Assembly: GCF_014650115.1 (NCBI RefSeq)
Contig: NZ_BMUI01000013.1
Location: 170,250 to 234,249, forward strand
Length of the DNA: 64,000 nucleotides
From: Streptomyces olivaceoviridis
GTDB taxonomy: Bacteria; Actinomycetota; Actinomycetes; Streptomycetales; Streptomycetaceae
Reading direction: 5' to 3'
Below the pieces are notes generated by a model. The model had not been told where the DNA came from and made no database searches. It saw only the letters and a program-made list of their open reading frames with translations. The position numbers and the translations under genes are program-made. Of this stretch, positions 1-7,690 are shown piece after piece; positions within the stretch are counted from its first letter, which is position 1; each line of letters begins with the position of its first letter.

Positions 1-121
1 CTTCGTGGTCTCCCACGAGCTGCCGCTGGACCAGGCGCCGCAGGCGTACGAGAAGTTCGACAAGCGGATCGAGGGCTACACCAAGGTGGTCCTGCACCCT
101 GGTCACGCCCTGGCCGCATGA
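1..121 (+). CDS. C-terminal fragment of a zinc-dependent (glutathione-independent formaldehyde) dehydrogenase
   Basis: The window opens inside this gene; the frame starting at base 2 gives 39 residues and ends in TGA at 119-121. The visible tail contains the run LDQAPQAYEKFDKR, followed by a short segment ending in LHPG. This matches the end of MDR-superfamily zinc alcohol dehydrogenases annotated as glutathione-independent formaldehyde dehydrogenase, where it closes the catalytic domain. The catalytic zinc and NAD-binding parts lie outside the window, so substrate cannot be judged. A strong hairpin follows at 153-181. Family assignment is likely; the exact substrate is inference. Confidence 0.7.
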   Translation, partial: FVVSHELPLDQAPQAYEKFDKRIEGYTKVVLHPGHALAA

Positions 122-152
122 GGCACGCGGTCCGGCTCGCCGCGTGAGGCAC

Positions 153-181
153 GGGTCCAGGCGTCACGGACGCCTGGACCC
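153..181 (+). terminator. hairpin terminator after the dehydrogenase
   Basis: A perfect 13-bp inverted repeat (GGGTCCAGGCGTC / GACGCCTGGACCC) with a 3-nt loop lies 31 bases after the stop and is followed by a pyrimidine-rich stretch. It probably ends transcription of the dehydrogenase before the next gene at 294. Confidence 0.75.
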
Positions 182-293
182 CTTCTCGTTCGCCTTCCCG
201 TCCACCGGCCCCGGGGGACGCCGGTGCCGTGCCGTGACGGTCACGGGACCCGGCTGACGGCGATCACACACCTTCGTCGGTTACTGTCGACGG

Positions 294-1061
294 ATGCTCG
301 ATGCCAACCGCTCTGGCACCGCCACGGCCTCTCCCCGGGCCGCCGCCCAGGAGCTCGTCGCCCCCGATCTCCCCCTGCGCCCCGCGGGGTTGGCCGCCCG
401 CTGCACCCGCGTACTGCTGTCCCCGTACGCACGGCTGTCGCTGCTGGTCGCCCTGCTCGTGGGTGCCGCCGCGTGCGTGCTGCTCTTCGAGCCGCAGCGG
501 CTGCTGACGCACGGCTGGCCGCCACAGCTCGGCGGGGCCGCGGCGGCCGTCGTCTTCGCGGCGGCGTACGGACTGTGCACCGTGGCGTTCGTGCCGCGCC
601 CCTTGCTGAACCTGGCCGCGGGCGCGCTGTTCGGCTCGCAGGTGGGGCTGGCGACGGCACTGACGGGCACGGTGCTCGGGGCCGGGGTGGCCTTCGGGCT
701 GGGCCGGCTGCTCGGGCAGGACGCGCTGCGCCCGCTGCTGCGGGGGCGCTGGCTGCGCGCGGCCGACGGGCAGCTCAGCCGGCACGGGCTCCGGTCCATG
801 CTGGCCCTGCGGCTCTTCCCGGGGGTGCCGTTCTGGGCGGCGAACTACTGCGCGGCCGTCTCCCGCATGGGGTGGCTGCCCTTCCTGCTGGCCACCGGTC
901 TCGGCTCGGTCCCGAACACCGCCGCCTACGCCGTCGCCGGCGCCCGCGCCTCGGCGCCGACCTCTCCCGCCTTCCTGATCGCGATGGCCTGCATCGCCGT
1001 ACCGGCGCTGGCGGGCACGGTGGTGGCCTGGCGCAAACGCCACCAGCTGCGCGGCCGGTGA
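294..1061 (+). CDS. TVP38/TMEM64 (VTT/DedA-like) family membrane protein
   Basis: A 255-residue integral membrane protein. After a roughly 35-residue Ala-rich N-terminus come hydrophobic segments at about 45-67, 80-100, 108-140, 185-215 and 228-247. The stretch RPLLNLAAGALFG followed by a Gly-rich segment and GRLLG, and later ALRLFPGVPFWAANY, are the conserved blocks of the SNARE-associated/VTT domain seen in TVP38 and DedA proteins. These are thought to act as lipid scramblases or undecaprenyl-phosphate/phospholipid translocases; substrate here is unknown. The start ATG has no Shine-Dalgarno sequence, but TACTGT sits 6 nt upstream, suggesting a leaderless transcript. It is monocistronic: the next gene faces the other way. 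Confidence 0.85.
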   Translation: MLDANRSGTATASPRAAAQELVAPDLPLRPAGLAARCTRVLLSPYARLSLLVALLVGAAACVLLFEPQRLLTHGWPPQLGGAAAAVVFAAAYGLCTVAFVPRPLLNLAAGALFGSQVGLATALTGTVLGAGVAFGLGRLLGQDALRPLLRGRWLRAADGQLSRHGLRSMLALRLFPGVPFWAANYCAAVSRMGWLPFLLATGLGSVPNTAAYAVAGARASAPTSPAFLIAMACIAVPALAGTVVAWRKRHQLRGR

Positions 1062-1094
1062 GCGCGGTCGCCCGTCCGCCGGAGAGGGCCTCTC

Positions 1095-1487
1095 CTGTGG
1101 TCCGGCGTCATCGCCGTGGCCGGCACGCCGCTCGGCGGCGCGTTCACCGCACTGCCCCGGTCCCGGCGTGAGCGGGCCGCCCGCGCCGAGCGAGGGCCGA
1201 GGCACCGCACGGGGCGCCGGCCGAACTGGTGGCGGCCCTGGGTGACCACCGGCGGCCCTGTGGCACCGTGAGGACCTCCGCCTGGACGGCGCGCGCCAGG
1301 ACGCCACCGAGGCGGCACGGTCGGCGTCCCACGCGACCCGCTCCCCCGTGACCGCCCCCTTGTCGCGGTCTGCGTCCTCGGAGCGTCCCCGGCCCGACCG
1401 GCGGGGCAGGCGGCCCCCGCCGTGTTCGACCCCGTGACTCCGCTCGTCGACGAGCCGGTCACCGCCGGGCGGGTCATGGCCCGGTGA
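1095..1487 (+). pseudogene. decayed KilB-like protein gene (frameshifted relic)
   Basis: No single frame is open, but three successive frames give a continuous KilB-like protein. The first reads LWSGVIAVAGTPLGGAF and continues to LVAALGDHRR. The second reads ALWHREDLRLDGARQDATEA followed by SASHATRS. The third reads PLVAVCVLG and ends VTAGRVMAR before TGA at 1485-1487. The N-terminal membrane segment, the HRR-WHRE block and the SHATRS block resemble the Streptomyces plasmid/ICE protein KilB and its chromosomal homologues (recalled from the family, not searched). At least two frameshifts and an absent clear start mean it is not functional. The 3' end runs into a 20-bp tandem repeat. Confidence 0.45.
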
Positions 1488-1552
1488 CCGGCGTCATGGC
1501 CCGGTGACCGGCATCATGGCCCGGTGACCGGCATCATGGCCCGGTGACCGGC
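1473..1552. repeat. 20-bp tandem repeat, four copies
   Basis: Four adjacent 20-bp units begin at 1473, 1493, 1513 and 1533. The consensus is RTCATGGCCCGGTGACCGGC: the first two copies start with G and the last two with A, and otherwise they are identical. Each unit contains ATGGCCCGGTGA, a Met-Ala-Arg-stop, which is the last codons of the upstream KilB-like relic. The repeat therefore looks like an amplification of the relic's 3' end. No gene lies between it and the thiolase stop at 1623. Confidence 0.9.
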
Positions 1553-1622
1553 GGCCCGGCGGCGCCGGGACACCGCTCGGCGCCGCCCTGCGCCCGCCCG
1601 GTCCCCCGGCCGGAGCCCCGGC

Positions 1623-2792
1623 TCAGACGCCTTCCAGGATCATCGCGTTGGCGAGTCCGCCCGCCTCGCACATGGTCTGGAGGGCGTAGCGAGCGCCGCG
1701 TTCGCGCATCGCGTGGACCAGAGTCGTGGTCAGGCGGGTGCCGCTGGCGCCGAGGGGGTGACCGAGGGCGATGGCGCCGCCGTGCACGTTGACCTTGGCG
1801 AGGTCGGCGCCGGTCTCCTGCTGCCAGGCGAGCACCACGCTGGAGAAGGCCTCGTTGACCTCGAACAGGTCGATGTCGTCCAGCGTCAGCCCGGCCCGGC
1901 GCAGCACCTTCTCGGTGGCCGGGATGACCCCGGTCAGCATGAGCAGCGGGTCGGAGCCGGTCACGGCGAAGCTGTGGAGGCGGGCCAGCGGGCGCAGGCC
2001 GAGCCGGGCCGCGGTGTCGCTGGAGGTGATCAGGACGGCGGAGGCGCCGTCGTTGATCGGGCTCGCGTTGCCCGCGGTGACGTTCCACTCGATCTGCGGG
2101 AAGCGCTCGGCGAAGCCGGGGTCGTAGTAGGCGGGCCTGAGTCCGGCGAGGATCTCCGGCGTGCTGTCCGGGCGGACGGACTCGTCGCGGGCGACGCCGT
2201 CGAGCGGGGCGACCTCGGCGTCGAAGAGCCCGGTCCGCCACGCGGCGGCGGCCTTGTGGTGCGAGGAGACGGCGAACTCGTCGATCCGCGCGCGTGTGAG
2301 GGACCACTTGGCGGCGATGAGTTCGGCGCTGATCCCCTGCGGCACCAGGCCGTCCGGGTAGCGCTCGGCGACACCGGGCCCGAACGGGTCCTTGCCGGCG
2401 GGCACGTTGGACCACATGGGCACCCGGCTCATCGACTCCACACCGCAGGCGACCACGAGGTCGTACGCGCCCGAGATCACGCCCTGCGCGGCGAAGTGGA
2501 CGGCCTGCTGGGAGGAGCCGCACTGGCGGTCCACGGTGGTCGCGGGGACGGACTCGGGGAGGCCGGCGGCGAGCACCGCGTACCGGGTGGTGTTCATGGC
2601 CTGCTCGCCGACCTGGTCGACGGTGCCGCCGATCACGTCGTCGATCGACGCCGGGTCGACGCCGGAGCGCTCGACCAGGGTGCGCAGGGTGTGGGCGAGG
2701 AGTTGCACGGGGTGGACGTGGGCGAGGGAGCCGTTCGGCTTGCCCTTGCCGACGGGGGTGCGTACGGCTTCGACGATGACCGCGTCTCGCAT
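1623..2792 (-). CDS. thiolase (acetyl-CoA C-acetyltransferase family)
   Basis: A 389-residue thiolase, normal length for degradative/biosynthetic thiolases that cleave 3-ketoacyl-CoA or condense acetyl-CoA. The nucleophile is Cys91 in DRQCGSSQ; the second active-site block is NEAFSS; the base is His345 in GHPLGASG; the final catalytic Cys is 375 in TMCEAGG. All are intact. GGAGG lies 8 nt before the ATG. It is divergent from the HxlR regulator at 2899 across a 106-bp region with two inverted repeats, so it is probably that regulator's target. Chain-length preference cannot be read from sequence. Confidence 0.93.
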   Translation of the reverse strand: MRDAVIVEAVRTPVGKGKPNGSLAHVHPVQLLAHTLRTLVERSGVDPASIDDVIGGTVDQVGEQAMNTTRYAVLAAGLPESVPATTVDRQCGSSQQAVHFAAQGVISGAYDLVVACGVESMSRVPMWSNVPAGKDPFGPGVAERYPDGLVPQGISAELIAAKWSLTRARIDEFAVSSHHKAAAAWRTGLFDAEVAPLDGVARDESVRPDSTPEILAGLRPAYYDPGFAERFPQIEWNVTAGNASPINDGASAVLITSSDTAARLGLRPLARLHSFAVTGSDPLLMLTGVIPATEKVLRRAGLTLDDIDLFEVNEAFSSVVLAWQQETGADLAKVNVHGGAIALGHPLGASGTRLTTTLVHAMRERGARYALQTMCEAGGLANAMILEGV

Positions 2793-2827
2793 GGCGCCGG
2801 CCTCCAGCTTGATCGGACGAGCTACCG

Positions 2828-2880
2828 GTGAGTAGGAAATGCGAACTCACCATAACCCCTTGGGTTGGAAATTCAAACCC
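2828..2880. promoter_or_regulatory. divergent promoter with two inverted repeats (HxlR operator candidates)
   Basis: Between the thiolase and hxlR starts there are two dyads: GTGAGT-N11-ACTCAC at 2828-2850 and an imperfect 19-bp palindrome (GGGTT...AACCC, 16 of 19 positions symmetric) at 2862-2880. TAGACT at 2886-2891 lies 7 nt before the hxlR ATG, consistent with leaderless transcription. Dimeric winged-helix HxlR proteins commonly bind such dyads in the divergent intergenic region; that this one does is inference. Confidence 0.5.
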
Positions 2881-2898
2881 TCCTCTAGACTGGGGTCC

Positions 2899-3369
2899 AT
2901 GGCCGCCACGAAGGATTCGCGCCCCTGCTCCATCGCCGACGCCCTCGCGATCGTCGGCGAGAAGTACTCCCTGCTCGTCCTGCGGGAGGTCTGCCTGGGC
3001 AACGGCCGCTTCGACCAGCTCGTGCGCAACATCGGCGCCCCGCGCGACATCCTGTCCACCCGGCTGCGCCGCCTCGTCGAGGCCGGCATCCTCACCAAGC
3101 GCCTCTACAGCGAACGCCCCCAGCGCTTCGAGTACCGGCCCACGCAGGCCGGGCTGGAGCTGGAGCCCGTCCTGATGACGCTCAAGGAGTGGGGCGACCG
3201 GCACCTGCGCAAGGGCGTCGACCTGCCCATGGTCGTCGAGCACCACTGCGGCGAGGAACTGGTGCCGGTGGTCACGTGCCAGGCCTGCGGCGATCCCGTG
3301 CGTCACGAGGACCTGACGGCCCGTCCGCAGACCCCGGGCTGGACCGTCACCGGGCCGTCGGCCGCATAG
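2899..3369 (+). CDS. HxlR-family winged-helix transcriptional regulator
   Basis: A 156-residue regulator. The N-terminal block PCSIADALAIVGEKYSLLVL is the HxlR signature, with the family's conserved Cys at residue 10; the recognition part follows around LSTRLRRLVEAGIL and the wing around QRFEYRPTQAG. The C-terminal 45 residues carry four more cysteine/histidine-rich positions (HHCGEE, CQACGD), longer than the core family, which could bind metal or respond to redox or electrophiles; this is inference. The start chosen is the ATG at 2899, because the HTH begins right after it and TAGACT sits 7 nt upstream. It likely controls the divergent thiolase. Confidence 0.88.
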   Translation: MAATKDSRPCSIADALAIVGEKYSLLVLREVCLGNGRFDQLVRNIGAPRDILSTRLRRLVEAGILTKRLYSERPQRFEYRPTQAGLELEPVLMTLKEWGDRHLRKGVDLPMVVEHHCGEELVPVVTCQACGDPVRHEDLTARPQTPGWTVTGPSAA

Positions 3370-3465
3370 GAGGGACCTCGCCGCCGCGCTGTCGGCGGGG
3401 CCCGCTACGCTTCCTCCGTCACATGATCACCTCTTCTCCCCTCAGCGCTTGGACGCCATACCTCC

Positions 3466-4341
3466 ATGTCTTGGTTTGAATCCCTCGTCCTCGGACTCGT
3501 CCAGGGGCTGACCGAGTTCCTGCCCGTCTCCTCCAGCGCGCACCTGCGGCTGACCGCGGCGTTCTCGGGCTGGAAGGATCCGGGGGCGGCCTTCACGGCC
3601 ATCACGCAGATCGGCACGGAGGCCGCGGTCCTCATCTACTTCCGCAAGGACATCGGCCGGATCATCTCGTCCTGGTTCCGCTCGCTGTTCGACAAGACGA
3701 TGCGGCACAACCACGACGCGCAGATGGGCTGGCTGGTGATCGTCGGCTCCATCCCGATCGGGGTGCTGGGCGTGACACTGAAGGACCAGATCGAGGGGCC
3801 GTTCCGCGACCTGCGGATCACCGCCACCATGCTCATCGTCATCGGCGTGGTCATCGGCATCGCCGACCGGATGGCGGCCCGCGACGAGACCGGCGGCCGG
3901 CACCGGGCGCCCAAGCAGCGCAAGACCCTGGAGAACCTCGGCGTCAAGGACGGCCTGATCTTCGGCCTCTGCCAGGCCTGCGCCCTCATCCCCGGCGTCT
4001 CCCGCTCCGGCGCGACCATCAGCGGCGGCCTGTTCATGGGCTACCGGCGCGAGGCCGCGGCCCGCTACTCCTTCCTGCTCGCCATCCCGGCCGTCCTCGC
4101 CTCCGGCGCCTTCGAGGTGAAGGACTCGCTGGGCGAGGGCCACGTGGACTGGCCGCCCACCCTGTTCGCGACGGTGATCGCGTTCGTCTCGGGATACGCG
4201 GTCATCGCGTGGTTCATGAAGTGGATCTCCAACAAGAGCTTCATGCCGTTCGTCTGGTACCGCATCGCCCTCGGCGTGGCGATCATCGCCTTGGTCGGGG
4301 CCGGCGTGCTGAGCCCCCACGCGGCGGAGTCGGCGGGCTGA
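3466..4341 (+). CDS. uppP: undecaprenyl-diphosphatase
   Basis: A 291-residue BacA/UppP-type integral membrane phosphatase that dephosphorylates undecaprenyl pyrophosphate to recycle the lipid carrier for peptidoglycan. The first signature, QGLTEFLPVSSSAHL, spans residues 13-27 with catalytic Glu17 and His26 region intact, and the second, PGVSRSGAT, lies near residue 175. About seven to eight hydrophobic segments follow the family pattern. Overexpression gives bacitracin resistance in this family. It stands alone after hxlR with a 96-bp gap. Confidence 0.95.
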   Translation: MSWFESLVLGLVQGLTEFLPVSSSAHLRLTAAFSGWKDPGAAFTAITQIGTEAAVLIYFRKDIGRIISSWFRSLFDKTMRHNHDAQMGWLVIVGSIPIGVLGVTLKDQIEGPFRDLRITATMLIVIGVVIGIADRMAARDETGGRHRAPKQRKTLENLGVKDGLIFGLCQACALIPGVSRSGATISGGLFMGYRREAAARYSFLLAIPAVLASGAFEVKDSLGEGHVDWPPTLFATVIAFVSGYAVIAWFMKWISNKSFMPFVWYRIALGVAIIALVGAGVLSPHAAESAG

Positions 4342-4536
4342 CGGCCCGCGCCACCACCTCTGTTTCGGACATCTTCGCGCCCGCGGCGGCCCGCCCAGGA
4401 CCTGGGCAACGCCCCGCGGGCGCCGGGCTGTTCGCGGCCACGGACGGATGACCGGGCGGCGTTGGTGACCAACCCCATACCTTCTGCGTAGCCGCGCGGT
4501 AGCGCACGGTCAGACCTTGCCCCTAGGCTGGTCGGC

Positions 4537-4716
4537 ATGTCCCCCGAATCCCCGCCCCCTGGTTCCGTGCGCTCTGCTGCCGAGGTGAACGAGCAGATCC
4601 GGGCGCTGTGGCTGCGTGCGGGCGGCATCCTGTCGGCCCAGGAGCGCGCGGAGTACGAGCTGTTGGTGATCGAGTGGGCCGAGGCGATCCGCGGTCAGGT
4701 CATCGAGGCGGCCTGA
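4537..4716 (+). CDS. small conserved actinobacterial protein, 59 aa
   Basis: A 59-residue acidic protein: a proline-rich start (MSPESPPPGSVRS) and then a predicted helical body, VNEQIRALWLRAGG followed by LSAQERAEYELLVIEWAEAI. Codon use is typical for the genome. No Shine-Dalgarno sequence is present, but TAGGCT lies 7 nt before the ATG, the same leaderless arrangement seen at several other genes here. I recognise no domain; its helical, charged character suggests a small binding protein, but function is unknown. Confidence 0.7.
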   Translation: MSPESPPPGSVRSAAEVNEQIRALWLRAGGILSAQERAEYELLVIEWAEAIRGQVIEAA

Positions 4717-4771
4717 CCCGGCCCGGCGCACCCCGTCCGGCACCCCGCCCCGCGGGCATCCCGCCGCCGTC

Positions 4772-5392
4772 CTACGCCCGCAGGTGCGCCAGCACCTCAT
4801 CGGCCACCGGATACGGCCGCTCCTTCGGCAGCAGCCCCTTCGCCCGCTCCGGTTCCCCCGCCCGCACCAGCCCGTGGATCTCCGCGGCCAGCGGTGTGAC
4901 GTCCTCGATGCCGACGATCCACTCGTCCGCGTACCGGGCCGCCGCCTCCCCGGCGAGGCCAAGCTGCAACGACCGGTACGGCAGCGGGTCGAAGCGCAGA
5001 TCGCGCTCCGGGTCCCACTGCACCCGGGCCGGGCAGCGCGCCAACTCCGCCTTCCAGGCGGCCTGGTCCGCGTGGAGCGCGGGCACGTAGTGGGACAGGC
5101 AGGCGTGGCGCAGGGCCCACTCGAAGCCGTCCCGGCGGATCTCGACGGCCAGGACGGTCTCCTGGTTCTCCTTGGTGCCCCAGCCGCAGCGGTACATCAT
5201 CCACAGGAACGACGGCTTGATCCACGTCATCCGGTCCCGCTTCCAGGCGGACGGAAAGCGTCCGGTGCGGGCGGCGACACGGCCGATCCCCGGGCGGTAG
5301 GCCTGGTAGACGGTGACCGTGGTCTCCGTGTGCCGGGCGCGGACGCGGAACCTGGGCTCGGTGCCTGCGAGTTGTTCGTCCTGTTCGTTCAC
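4772..5392 (-). CDS. DUF4291 domain-containing protein
   Basis: A 206-residue protein. Its core runs from VTVYQAYRPGIGRVAA through RFPSAWKRDRMTWIKPSFLW and MMYRCGWGTKENQE to a C-terminal region rich in Arg/Asp; these are the conserved blocks of DUF4291, a family of unknown function. The GTG at 5392 was chosen because the conserved domain begins about 13 residues later; an upstream GTG at 5449 would add 19 residues that look unlike the family. It converges with the small gene at 4537 and is divergent from the NTF2-like gene. Confidence 0.85.
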   Translation of the reverse strand: MNEQDEQLAGTEPRFRVRARHTETTVTVYQAYRPGIGRVAARTGRFPSAWKRDRMTWIKPSFLWMMYRCGWGTKENQETVLAVEIRRDGFEWALRHACLSHYVPALHADQAAWKAELARCPARVQWDPERDLRFDPLPYRSLQLGLAGEAAARYADEWIVGIEDVTPLAAEIHGLVRAGEPERAKGLLPKERPYPVADEVLAHLRA

Positions 5393-5487
5393 CGGGACAG
5401 GTTCGGCCGAGCGGCCCGCCCCGCACCACCGAATATTCACCCCGCACACCTCTTGGCTCCGCGCCCGCCGTGCCCAACACTGTGCCG

Positions 5488-5952
5488 ATGACGCAGCGTG
5501 CGGAGTTCGCGACCGTGAGGGACCGCCTGGCCGTGGACGACCTGGTCACCGCGTACGCGGTGGCGGTGGACGACGGCGACTGGCCGGGGTACCGAGGGCT
5601 GTTCACGGCGGACGGACGCGCCGACTACCGCTCGGCGGGCGGTATCGAGGGCGACGCCGGCCGGGTCGCCGCCTGGCTGGCCGGGAGCCTGACCCTGTTC
5701 GCCGTCCGCCAGCACCTGATCGTCAACCGGCAGGTCCGCTTCGGCGTCCTGGACCAGGACACCGGCGACACCGCCCGTGTCCGCGCCGACTACCTCAACC
5801 CCATGCGCTTCACCGGCCCCGACGGCTCCGCCGCCCCGGACCTGGTGTGCGGCGGCCGTTACGACTTCGGGCTCTTGCGCACCGCCGAGGGCTGGCGCCT
5901 GAGCGAGGTCGTCGTACACGAGAAGTGGCGCCGCGGGCCGGGCGCCCCGTAA
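5488..5952 (+). CDS. NTF2-like (SnoaL_4-type) nuclear transport factor 2 family protein
   Basis: A 154-residue cone-fold protein. The N-terminal helix (LAVDDLVTAYAVAVDDGDWP) and the pattern RGLFTADGRADY, GDAGRVAAWLAG, HLIVNRQV and GGRYDFGLLRT...WRLSEVVV match the SnoaL-like_4 group of polyketide-cyclase/ketosteroid-isomerase folds. Such proteins can be isomerases, dehydratases or hydroxylases; no catalytic residue allows a choice. An in-frame GTG at 5470 is an alternative start. A strong terminator hairpin follows. Confidence 0.8.
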   Translation: MTQRAEFATVRDRLAVDDLVTAYAVAVDDGDWPGYRGLFTADGRADYRSAGGIEGDAGRVAAWLAGSLTLFAVRQHLIVNRQVRFGVLDQDTGDTARVRADYLNPMRFTGPDGSAAPDLVCGGRYDFGLLRTAEGWRLSEVVVHEKWRRGPGAP

Positions 5953-5973
5953 CGCCGGGAGCCCCTGAGCGGC

Positions 5974-6015
5974 GCGGGGCGCGCTGCCGACCCGCGGCTC
6001 GGCAGCGCGCCCCGC
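5974..6015 (+). terminator. hairpin terminator after the NTF2-like gene
   Basis: A perfect 17-bp inverted repeat (GCGGGGCGCGCTGCCGA at 5974-5990, its complement at 5999-6015) with an 8-nt loop lies 21 nt after the stop. There is no T-run, as is usual for Streptomyces. Confidence 0.75.
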
Positions 6016-6115
6016 ATGCCCGCGTACGCCGTACGACCGCCCGCCCTGGCCGGAAGACACACGGCCTCCCGCTCACCGCGCACACTGGACCTATCGCTGG
6101 GTAGGGAGGCTCCCT

Positions 6116-7690
6116 ATGAGGACGATCAACCGCTGGCTGACCTCCCCCTGGCGCCGCTCGGCCGCCGCCGCCCTCGCCGGTGCCCTGCCGGTGCTCTCGT
6201 TCCCGGCTCCCTCGCTGTGGTGGTTCGCGTACGTCGCGCTGGTGCCGTGGATCCTGCTCGCCCGCTCCGCGCCGACCGGACGGCGGGCCGCGTACGACGG
6301 CTGGTGGGGCGGCATCGGATTCCTCATAGCCGTCCACCACTGGCTGCTGCCGAGCCTGCACGTGTTCATCTTCCTGATCGCCGCCCTGCTGGGGCTGCTG
6401 TGGGCGCCGTGGGGCCGGCTGGTGCGCCGGTTCCTGGGCGGGGTGCCGTCGGCGGGCCGGTGTGCCGCCGCCCTGGTGGTGCTGCCGTCGGCCTGGCTGG
6501 CGGTGGAACTGGTCCGGTCCTGGCAGGGGCTCGGCGGGCCGTGGGGCATGCTCGGCGCCAGCCAGTGGCAGGTGGGCCCGGCGCTGCGGCTGGCCTCGGT
6601 CGGCGGGGTCTGGCTGCTCAGCTTCCTGGTGGTGGCCGTCAACGTGGCCGTGGCCGTGCTGCTCGCCGTCCGCGCGTCGCGGGTGCCGGCCGTGGCCTCG
6701 CTGGTCGCCACGGCCGCCGTGGCCTCGGTCGCGTGGGCCTGGGCGCCGCGCCCGGACGTCGACGGGCGGGTGCGGATCGCCGTCGTGCAGCCGGGGATCG
6801 TGGCCGGGCAGGACAGCGGCGACAAGCGGTTCGACCAGGAGGAGCGGCTGACCCGGCGGCTCGCCGGGCAGGGCGCCGACCTGGTGGTGTGGGGCGAGTC
6901 CAGCGTCGGCTTCGACCTGGACGACCGCCCCGACCTGTCCCGGCGGCTCGCCGCGCTGTCCCGCGAGACCGGCGCCGACGTGCTGGTGAACGTGGACGCC
7001 CGGCGCTCCGACCGGCCCGGCATCTACAAGAGTTCGGTGCTGGTCGGCCCGGACGGCCCGACCGGCGACCGCTACGACAAGATGCGTCTGGTCCCGTTCG
7101 GCGAGTACATACCGGCCCGTTCGCTGCTCGGCTGGGCCACCTCGGTGGGCCGGGCGGCCGGCGAGGACCGGCACCGCGGCACCGAACAGACCGTGATGAA
7201 CGTCGGGCACGGGCTGCGGATCGGCCCGCTGATCTGCTTCGAGACCGCGTTCCCGGACATGAGCCGGCACCTCGCCGAGGACGGTGCGGACGTCCTCCTC
7301 GGCCAGTCGTCCACCTCGTCCTTCCAGCACAGCTGGGCGCCCGAGCAGCACGCCTCGCTGGCCGCACTGCGTGCCGCGGAGACCGGCCGCCCGATGGTGC
7401 ACGCCACCCTCACGGGCGTCTCGGCGGTGTACGGCCCGGCCGGGCAGCGCCTCGGCCCGTGGCTCACCACCGACGCGAGCGCCGCGCGCGTGTACGACGT
7501 ACCGCTCGCGCACGGCGTCACGCCGTACGTCCGCTACGGCGACTGGCCGGTGCACGGGGCGCTGCTGGTGCTGGCCACGCTGTGCGTGACCGAGGGGGCG
7601 CGGGCGCTCAGGCTGCGCCGCAGCGGTCCTGAACCGCTCGGACCACCCGCTCGCACAGTTCGTGAGTCGCCAGCGCGTCCCTGGCGCTGA
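6116..7690 (+). CDS. lnt: apolipoprotein N-acyltransferase
   Basis: A 524-residue membrane enzyme that N-acylates the terminal cysteine of lipoproteins. The first ~210 residues form about six membrane segments; residues ~217-480 are a nitrilase-type domain with the catalytic triad Glu261 (WGESS), Lys322 (YDKMRLVPFGEY) and Cys374 (ICFE), plus the supporting Glu330. GGGAGG lies 8 nt before the ATG. The C-terminal ~28 codons overlap by 83 bp the convergent Gfo/Idh gene. Actinobacterial Lnt proteins are sometimes fused to or paired with Ppm; no Ppm is next to this one. Confidence 0.93.
   Translation: MRTINRWLTSPWRRSAAAALAGALPVLSFPAPSLWWFAYVALVPWILLARSAPTGRRAAYDGWWGGIGFLIAVHHWLLPSLHVFIFLIAALLGLLWAPWGRLVRRFLGGVPSAGRCAAALVVLPSAWLAVELVRSWQGLGGPWGMLGASQWQVGPALRLASVGGVWLLSFLVVAVNVAVAVLLAVRASRVPAVASLVATAAVASVAWAWAPRPDVDGRVRIAVVQPGIVAGQDSGDKRFDQEERLTRRLAGQGADLVVWGESSVGFDLDDRPDLSRRLAALSRETGADVLVNVDARRSDRPGIYKSSVLVGPDGPTGDRYDKMRLVPFGEYIPARSLLGWATSVGRAAGEDRHRGTEQTVMNVGHGLRIGPLICFETAFPDMSRHLAEDGADVLLGQSSTSSFQHSWAPEQHASLAALRAAETGRPMVHATLTGVSAVYGPAGQRLGPWLTTDASAARVYDVPLAHGVTPYVRYGDWPVHGALLVLATLCVTEGARALRLRRSGPEPLGPPARTVRESPARPWR

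Noticed and set aside
1473..1552. Short CRISPR array
   Set aside because: Only four head-to-tail copies with no spacers.
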